Source of the DNA: Burkholderiaceae bacterium
GTDB lineage: Bacteria; Pseudomonadota; Gammaproteobacteria; Burkholderiales; Burkholderiaceae_D
Assembly: GCA_004298905.1 (NCBI GenBank)
Contig: SCTK01000005.1
Span: forward strand, 186,001 to 250,000
DNA length: 64,000 bases
Direction: 5' to 3'
The translations under genes were made by a program, and so were the position numbers. The notes beneath the pieces are model-generated. The model did not search any database, was not told where the DNA came from, and was given only the letters and a program-made list of their open reading frames with translations. Of the stretch, positions 58,803-64,000 are shown one piece after another (position 1 is the first letter of the stretch; every line of letters begins with the position of its first letter).

Positions 58803-59186
58803 TCATCCGGCAGGATAAATACGCTCCGAGGGAATCCAGTACACCTTGCCCTCCCGTTCCTCGACAACGATGGGAAACAGGCCCTTGCCCTTGCACGGCC
58901 CGCTCAAACAAACGCCGCTGCGTGGCTCATATAAAGCGCCATGCGTGGCGCAGACCAAGTATAGCCCCGAATCGTCGAAAAACTGACCCGGCACCCAGTC
59001 CAGCTCGGCTGGCACATGCCGGCATTGATTCAGGTAACCCAGCACGCTTCCCTTATATCGGACAACAAACGCCGTACCTTGACCCAGCGGCCCGATCACA
59101 TCGAAGCGCACACCCGCACCGCCTTCCAACAGTTGGTCGCCAAAGCAGATAAAGCGCGGTGGCGCCGTATTCATGGGCTCAACCAT
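58803..59186 (-). CDS. Small Rieske [2Fe-2S] protein
   Basis: A 127-residue protein with both cluster motifs: Cys55-x-His57 (NQCRHVPAEL) and Cys79-x2-His82 (VCATHGALYEP). There is no oxygenase catalytic domain, signal peptide or membrane anchor, so it looks like a soluble ferredoxin-like electron carrier. Partner unknown. GAGG 5 bp before the ATG at 59186 supports that start, with an 8-bp overlap with the phosphatase gene upstream. sppA follows after 83 bp. Confidence 0.9.
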   Translation of the reverse strand: MVEPMNTAPPRFICFGDQLLEGGAGVRFDVIGPLGQGTAFVVRYKGSVLGYLNQCRHVPAELDWVPGQFFDDSGLYLVCATHGALYEPRSGVCLSGPCKGKGLFPIVVEEREGKVYWIPSERIYPAG

Positions 59187-59853
59187 GCTGCCTCAGCCAC
59201 AGGTCAAATTCACGCAAGTCCGGCAAACAGGCCAGCGGTTGCAGCGCCAGCAAAGCATCGGCAGGATGCGCGCCTTGCGTCAGGCCAATCGCGGCTACGC
59301 CAGCGTTGTGCGCCATCTGCACGTCGTGCGTGGTATCCCCGATCATCAGCGTGCGCGCAGGATGTGTGTCCAACTCATCCATCAATTGCAGCAACATTTC
59401 CGGATGCGGCTTGGAAAACGTTTCATCAGCGCAGCGCGTCGCATCGAACACCGGGCGCAGCGCGCTACTGTCGAGGGCGCGGCTCAACCCGGCCCGCGAT
59501 TTGCCAGTGGCCACCGCCAGTTGGTAACCCGCCGCTTTCAAGCCCAGCAGCAAGCCATGCGCGCCTTCAAAGAGTTCCAGCGCGTGATCCTGTGTCAAAT
59601 AGTGGTGCCGGTAACGCTCTACCATTTCGGAGTAACGGTGGGGTGGCAAATTCGGCACCGCCGCCGTCAACGCATCCTGCAAGCCCAGTCCAATGACATA
59701 ACGCGCCTGCGTATTGCTGGGCGCTACAATGTCCAGATCTCGGCAGGCATTCTGAATACAGGTGACGATGACTGCTGTCGAATCCATCAGGGTGCCATCC
59801 CAGTCGAATACCAACAGATCGTAATGGCGCTTCTCCCCAACGAGGTAGTTCAT
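59179..59853 (-). CDS. HAD-superfamily phosphatase, Gph-like
   Basis: A 224-residue HAD hydrolase. Motif I is FDWDGTLMDS (Asp17 nucleophile, Asp19), motif II the VATGKSR segment, motif III the Lys in FSKPHPEML, and motif IV GDTTHDVQMAHNAG. It resembles phosphoglycolate phosphatases, but substrate identity cannot be read from sequence. It overlaps rluC by 4 bp and the Rieske gene by 8 bp. Confidence 0.9.
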   Translation of the reverse strand: MNYLVGEKRHYDLLVFDWDGTLMDSTAVIVTCIQNACRDLDIVAPSNTQARYVIGLGLQDALTAAVPNLPPHRYSEMVERYRHHYLTQDHALELFEGAHGLLLGLKAAGYQLAVATGKSRAGLSRALDSSALRPVFDATRCADETFSKPHPEMLLQLMDELDTHPARTLMIGDTTHDVQMAHNAGVAAIGLTQGAHPADALLALQPLACLPDLREFDLWLRQHG

Positions 59854-60848
59854 AGCGTTTCCCCGGCCGAGCGCAGACGATTGATAAAAGACTCACACGC
59901 AGGCGGCAGCGGTGCATCCAGCAGCAGCCGCTCACCTGTGTGCGGATGATCGAGCTCGACATGGTGCGCATGCAAAAACATGCGCTTGCTGCCCTCCTTG
60001 AGCAAACTTTTGTTGCGCGCAAAATCACCGTATTTTTCATCGCCAACAATGGGAAAACCGAGGTGCGAGAGATGGACGCGAATCTGGTGGGTGCGCCCGG
60101 TCTTCAGGTCCGCTTCCAGCAAGGTGAAATCGCCCCAAGGTGTGTCGCGAAATGTTTCAATGCGATTGAAAATCGTGTGCGCCGCTTGACCGTCGTCGCG
60201 CACGACAACCCGGCGATCCCCTTCTGCAGTGGTGAATTTATGCAGCGCCAGACGCACATGCTGGCGCTCGTTTTGCCAGAGCCCATGCACCAGGACGAAA
60301 TAACGTTTTTCCATCTGGCCGGCACGAATGACCTCATGCAAGGCCGTCAGGGCGCTACGCTTCTTCGCCAGCAGCAAGATCCCCGATGTTTCCCGGTCGA
60401 GCCGGTGCACCAGTTCCAGAAACTTCGCCTGCGGCCGGGCAGCACGCAATTGTTCGATCACCCCGAAGCTGACGCCACTGCCGCCATGGACCGCCGTACC
60501 GGCCGGTTTGTTGATGATCAGCAGATGGGTATCCTCGAATAAAACCGGAAATTCACTGGCCGGAACTTGCGGCGCCTCGTTTTTCGGACTGAAACGCATA
60601 GGGGGAATCCGCACCACGTCACCCAAGACCAGCTTGTAGTCGGCGCCGATCCGACCCTTGTTGACCCGCACCTCGCCGCTGCGGACGATGCGATAGACGT
60701 GACTCTTGGGCACACCCTTGAACAGCCGCAGCAGCAGATTATCGATGCGCTGGCCGACCGCTTCCTCATCCACGGTGTAGTACTGGACCTGCTCGGGCAG
60801 GGGAACAGCCTGAGAAATATCCTCTATTTGTTTGCCTAAGTGGTTCAT
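59850..60848 (-). CDS. rluC: 23S rRNA pseudouridine synthase C
   Basis: A 332-residue RluA-family enzyme that isomerises uridines in 23S rRNA. An S4 RNA-binding domain lies at about 34-80 (RIDNLLLRLFKGVPKSHVYRIVRSGEVRVN). The catalytic Asp151 is in LVHRLDRETSG, and LKTGRTHQIRVHLSHLGFPIVGDEKYG follows. The ATG at 60848 (MNHLGKQIED) is the most plausible start; an ATG at 60869 would add 7 residues. It is divergent from rne, a conserved arrangement. Confidence 0.93.
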   Translation of the reverse strand: MNHLGKQIEDISQAVPLPEQVQYYTVDEEAVGQRIDNLLLRLFKGVPKSHVYRIVRSGEVRVNKGRIGADYKLVLGDVVRIPPMRFSPKNEAPQVPASEFPVLFEDTHLLIINKPAGTAVHGGSGVSFGVIEQLRAARPQAKFLELVHRLDRETSGILLLAKKRSALTALHEVIRAGQMEKRYFVLVHGLWQNERQHVRLALHKFTTAEGDRRVVVRDDGQAAHTIFNRIETFRDTPWGDFTLLEADLKTGRTHQIRVHLSHLGFPIVGDEKYGDFARNKSLLKEGSKRMFLHAHHVELDHPHTGERLLLDAPLPPACESFINRLRSAGETL

Positions 60849-61386
60849 TAACAATATATAATCACGCATCCGTTCCGGTTTGTGAGCCAGATTATCGCTC
60901 AACCGGACCTGGATACGGGGATGACGATGGCCAGTGCCACCCTCCCCCCACAAGTACTTGCGCAACCGGAAGACCTTTTTGCGAGAACAACGCCAATGTC
61001 GCTGATCGGTAATGGTCAACCGGGTTAAACGTAGAGTTTTGATGATGGAATTTAGTTTGCTGGCGTAATCCAGCAAATCGCGGAAACAACAAACCTTGCC
61101 AACCACCCAGCGGCAAGACTGCTCGTAGTGTGAACCATGCGTTTTGAATTACTCACAAATCGCTTATCCGTGCCCGGCCCCCAAGGCTGCCGCACCTGAT
61201 CGTTCACGCCTGTTGTTGTCTTTGTTTCCGCATGTGCCGGATGTTGCACTGAAAAACGTGCCGCATCACATGGCAATTCACACACTCAATTCTCCACGCC
61301 TGCGCAAGATTGGCTTATAGGAGCTTTCTCCTGGCCTGTTTTTTTGCGCACCCATCACAAGAAAAAGTGCGTAGTGGAGTCAAACA
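60849..61386. other. 538-bp non-coding region between rluC and rne
   Basis: No supported ORF lies here. The DNA carries two hairpins on the rne side: TTTGCTGG / CCAGCAAA (61056-61077, 8-bp stem) and AGGAG / CTCCT (61319-61332). Both divergent promoters must be inside, but no near-consensus pair stands out. In Escherichia coli the long rne leader is the target of RNase E autoregulation, so a similar role is an inference. Confidence 0.5.
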
Positions 61387-64000
61387 ATGAAACGCATGCT
61401 GTTTAACGCAACCCATGCCGAAGAGCTGCGGGTGGCGATTGTCGATGGCCAACGCCTGGTCGATCTGGACATCGAAACTGCGGGGCGCGAGCAACGCAAG
61501 AGCAATATCTACAAAGGCATCATCACCCGCATCGAGCCTTCCCTGGAAGCCTGCTTCGTCAATTATGGCGAAGAACGCCATGGCTTCCTGCCGTTCAAGG
61601 AAGTTTCGAAGATCTATTTCAAGCAGGGCGTCGACATCGGCAAGGCGCGCATTCAGGATGCACTGTCCGAAGGGCAGGAATTGCTGGTGCAGATCGAGAA
61701 GGAAGAACGCGGCAACAAGGGCGCGGCTCTGACCACCTTCGTCTCTCTGGCCGGCCGCTATCTGGTGCTGATGCCGAACAATCCGCGCGGCGGCGGCGTC
61801 TCGCGCCGAGTTGAAGGCGAAGACCGCCAGGAACTGCGCGAAACGATGGACCAGCTCGAATATCCGAACGGCATGTCGATCATCGCGCGCACCGCCGGGA
61901 TCGGCCGTGATGCCGCCGAACTGCAATGGGACTTGAACTACCTGCTGCAACTGTGGCGCGCTATTTCGGATGCCGGCGGCTCAGCCTCCGGCGCCTTCCT
62001 GATCTATCAGGAATCCAGCCTGGTGATTCGCGCCATCCGCGATTACCTGCAACCCGATATCGGCGAAATTCTGATCGACACCGACGACATCTATGAACAA
62101 GCGCATCAGTTCATGGAACACGTGATGCCCGACACCGTCAGCCGCGTCAAGCGCTACCGCGACGACATTCCGTTGTTCTCGCGCTTCCAGATTGAACACC
62201 AGATCGAAACCGCCTATTCGCGCACCGTGCCGCTGCCCTCGGGCGGCGCCATCGTGATCGACCATACCGAAGCGCTGGTGTCGGTCGACGTCAACTCCGC
62301 CCGCGCCACGCGTGGCTCGGACATCGAAGATACGGCTACCCGCACCAACCTGGAAGCCGCCGACGAAGTCGCGCGCCAATTGCGTCTGCGTGACTTGGGT
62401 GGCCTGATCGTGATCGATTTCATCGACATGGAATCGGCCAAGAACCAGCGCGAAGTCGAGCAACGCCTGAAAGACGCGCTGCACTTCGACCGCGCCCGTG
62501 TGCAAATGGGCAAGATCTCGCGCTTTGGCTTGATGGAATTGTCGCGCCAGCGTCTGCGCCCGGCGCTCAACGAAGGCTCGCACATCACCTGCCCCCGCTG
62601 CAACGGTACCGGCGTGATCCGCGACACGGAATCGTCCGCTCTGCACGTCCTGCGCATCATTCAGGAAGAAGCGATGAAGGAAAACACCGCAGCCCTGCAC
62701 GCCCAGGTGCCGGTGGACGTTGCCACTTTCCTGCTGAACGAGAAGCGCGCCGAAATTCATCAGATCGAAGCCCGTTTGAAAGTGAACGTAGTGCTGATTC
62801 CGAACAAGCACATCGAGACCCCACACTACACGCTCGAACGTCTGCGGCACGACGACGAACGTCTGGAAGATGCCGTCGCCAGCTATGCGCGCGCCAGTGC
62901 ACCGGCCGAAGAATCGATCTATCTGAAACGCGAAGAACAAGCCGCCAAACCACGCCAGGAAGCTCTGGTCAAGGGCATCACGCCACCGCAACCGGCGCCG
63001 CTCCCCAGCACCCCGGCGGCCAGAAACCGCAGCGACCGAGCCGCAGTTGCGGCTGCGCAGAAACCCGGTCTCATCAAACGCTTGTTCGGCTGGCTGACCG
63101 GCAGCAGCAGTGCAAGCGAAGAAGCGAGCGAGCGCAAGGAAAGCGGTGGCAAATCGGCCCAACGCGAAGATCGCGGTAACCGCAGTCGCCGCGGCGGCCG
63201 CGGCCGCGATCGTGGTGAGCGTGGCGACCGTAGCCGCCGTACTGAAGGCGAGGCGCCGCAGCCGCGCACAGCGCAAGATCAACGCGATGGTCACCGAGAT
63301 ACTGCCAGCGAAAGTCGCCCTGAAGGCCGCAATGAGAGCCGTCGCGATCGCAACAAGCGCAACGAACAGCGTCCGCAGCGTCAACGCGAACAGGCACCGC
63401 AAGCCACACAGCCGCAAGCTCCAGCTTCCCGCCCGACTGAAGACGAACTGCTGCAGACACAGGAGCCCAGCGCAACTGTGATACCAGCCGTATCCGCAGC
63501 AGGCGAAGGTGAAGAACGTGGCCGTCGCCGTCGTGGCCGCCGTGGTCGTGGCCGTGGCCGTGACAACCGCCCGGATCAAGCGAACGAAAATGTCAACGGT
63601 GAAGAAGCGGAAAGCACACCAGACATCGAAGTGTCTGAATACAGTGCTGACGCCATGCCGCCATCGGTAGAGCCAGCCGTTGTTGCGGTTGCCCATGAAG
63701 CAGTGAGCGAACCCAGCATGGCCCCGGCAACTCCTGCCGCGGCCGCATGGACGCTGGTCTCACCCGCTGAGCCGACCCCGGTTGCCAGTCCGGTCATGCA
63801 GGTAAGTTCCGTGTCCGCTCAAACCCCACCTGCTGCCATTGCGGATGCGCCGATGCCACTTCAAAGCTTGCAGGAAATGCTGGCGCAAGCGGGTCTGGAG
63901 CTGGCATTGACCGATGCCGAAAAACTGCGGCAAGCGCAGGCGCAAGCCGCTGAAGTGCCAGAACCGGCCCGGCTGCCACGCGAACGCAAACCCCAGGCGC
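61387..64000 (+). CDS. rne: Ribonuclease E (3' end outside the window)
   Basis: The frame starts at the ATG at 61387 ([15 protein letters not shown]), 8 bp after GGAG, and stays open for 871 codons to the window edge. RNase E is the main mRNA-decay and rRNA-processing endonuclease and scaffold of the degradosome. The S1 domain is at about 38-120 ([23 protein letters not shown]). The DNase-I-like catalytic part has [17 protein letters not shown] and [12 protein letters not shown]. The zinc-link CPRCNGTG (Cys402, Cys405) is at about 402-409. Downstream are an amphipathic membrane helix (LIKRLFGWL), an Arg-rich region with repeated RGRGR and a long Ala/Pro-rich tail. Confidence 0.96.
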   Translation, partial: MKRMLFNATHAEELRVAIVDGQRLVDLDIETAGREQRKSNIYKGIITRIEPSLEACFVNYGEERHGFLPFKEVSKIYFKQGVDIGKARIQDALSEGQELLVQIEKEERGNKGAALTTFVSLAGRYLVLMPNNPRGGGVSRRVEGEDRQELRETMDQLEYPNGMSIIARTAGIGRDAAELQWDLNYLLQLWRAISDAGGSASGAFLIYQESSLVIRAIRDYLQPDIGEILIDTDDIYEQAHQFMEHVMPDTVSRVKRYRDDIPLFSRFQIEHQIETAYSRTVPLPSGGAIVIDHTEALVSVDVNSARATRGSDIEDTATRTNLEAADEVARQLRLRDLGGLIVIDFIDMESAKNQREVEQRLKDALHFDRARVQMGKISRFGLMELSRQRLRPALNEGSHITCPRCNGTGVIRDTESSALHVLRIIQEEAMKENTAALHAQVPVDVATFLLNEKRAEIHQIEARLKVNVVLIPNKHIETPHYTLERLRHDDERLEDAVASYARASAPAEESIYLKREEQAAKPRQEALVKGITPPQPAPLPSTPAARNRSDRAAVAAAQKPGLIKRLFGWLTGSSSASEEASERKESGGKSAQREDRGNRSRRGGRGRDRGERGDRSRRTEGEAPQPRTAQDQRDGHRDTASESRPEGRNESRRDRNKRNEQRPQRQREQAPQATQPQAPASRPTEDELLQTQEPSATVIPAVSAAGEGEERGRRRRGRRGRGRGRDNRPDQANENVNGEEAESTPDIEVSEYSADAMPPSVEPAVVAVAHEAVSEPSMAPATPAAAAWTLVSPAEPTPVASPVMQVSSVSAQTPPAAIADAPMPLQSLQEMLAQAGLELALTDAEKLRQAQAQAAEVPEPARLPRERKPQA

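Noticed and set aside
61981-63696. 571-codon minus-strand open frame opposite rne
   Set aside because: It is the antisense of the RNase E coding sequence, kept open by GC-rich codons; its translation is low-complexity and matches nothing.

Overview
The window is a gene-dense chromosomal segment with about 58 protein genes, three tRNAs and little non-coding DNA. Gene order and protein sequences point to a betaproteobacterium of the order Burkholderiales, most likely close to the Oxalobacteraceae. The evidence is the order tRNA-Leu/tig/clpP/clpX/lon/hupB/tRNA-Val/tRNA-Asp/ppiD, the block rpoE/rseA/rseB/degQ/lepA/lepB/rnc/era/recO/pdxJ/acpS/nagZ/uvrC/pgsA, the yceF/yceD/rpmF/plsX/fabHDG/acpP/fabF cluster, and squalene genes hpnCDE. 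The family assignment is inference.

Layout. 1-7.5 kb: the end of a Y-family DNA polymerase, ispF-ispD (MEP isoprenoid pathway), mfd (transcription-coupled repair), a Sel1-repeat exported protein and serB. 7.5-14.8 kb: a small orphan membrane protein, purL, nnr, and a divergent pair made of a LolD/YbbA-type ABC ATPase and tesA. 14.9-23.7 kb: ppiD, tRNA-Asp, tRNA-Val, hupB, lon (with a possible sigma-32 promoter), clpX, clpP, tig and tRNA-Leu, a protein-quality-control neighbourhood. 23.9-26.9 kb: hpnC-hpnD-hpnE, an overlapping operon for squalene synthesis. 27.1-30.4 kb: alr-radA and a uracil-DNA-glycosylase-like protein lacking the catalytic Asp. 30.5-34.5 kb: lplT, parE and a His-rich exported protein.

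34.6-56.2 kb is a long, nearly unbroken minus-strand supercluster. It runs from yceD-rpmF-plsX-fabH-fabD-fabG-acpP-fabF (fatty-acid and phospholipid synthesis), through the sigma-E module rpoE-rseA-rseB-degQ-glutaredoxin, to lepA-lepB-DUF4845-rnc-era-recO-pdxJ-acpS-nagZ-uvrC and pgsA. 56.3-64 kb: a Maf nucleotide pyrophosphatase, a tetrapyrrole-type methylase, sppA, a Rieske protein, a HAD phosphatase, rluC, and the 5' part of rne behind a 538-bp non-coding leader.

The most unusual element is at 35,480-35,972. A single integron-type gene cassette (one ORF of unknown function plus a downstream attC-like site) sits in opposite orientation between uvrC and pgsA, with no integrase nearby. The two junctions read as expected for insertion of one circular cassette into a secondary GTTAA target. 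Other points of interest are an 88-bp palindromic repeat that supplies the signal-peptide coding region of the Sel1 protein, a possible small RNA or leader unit upstream of parE, and several intergenic repeats and terminators.
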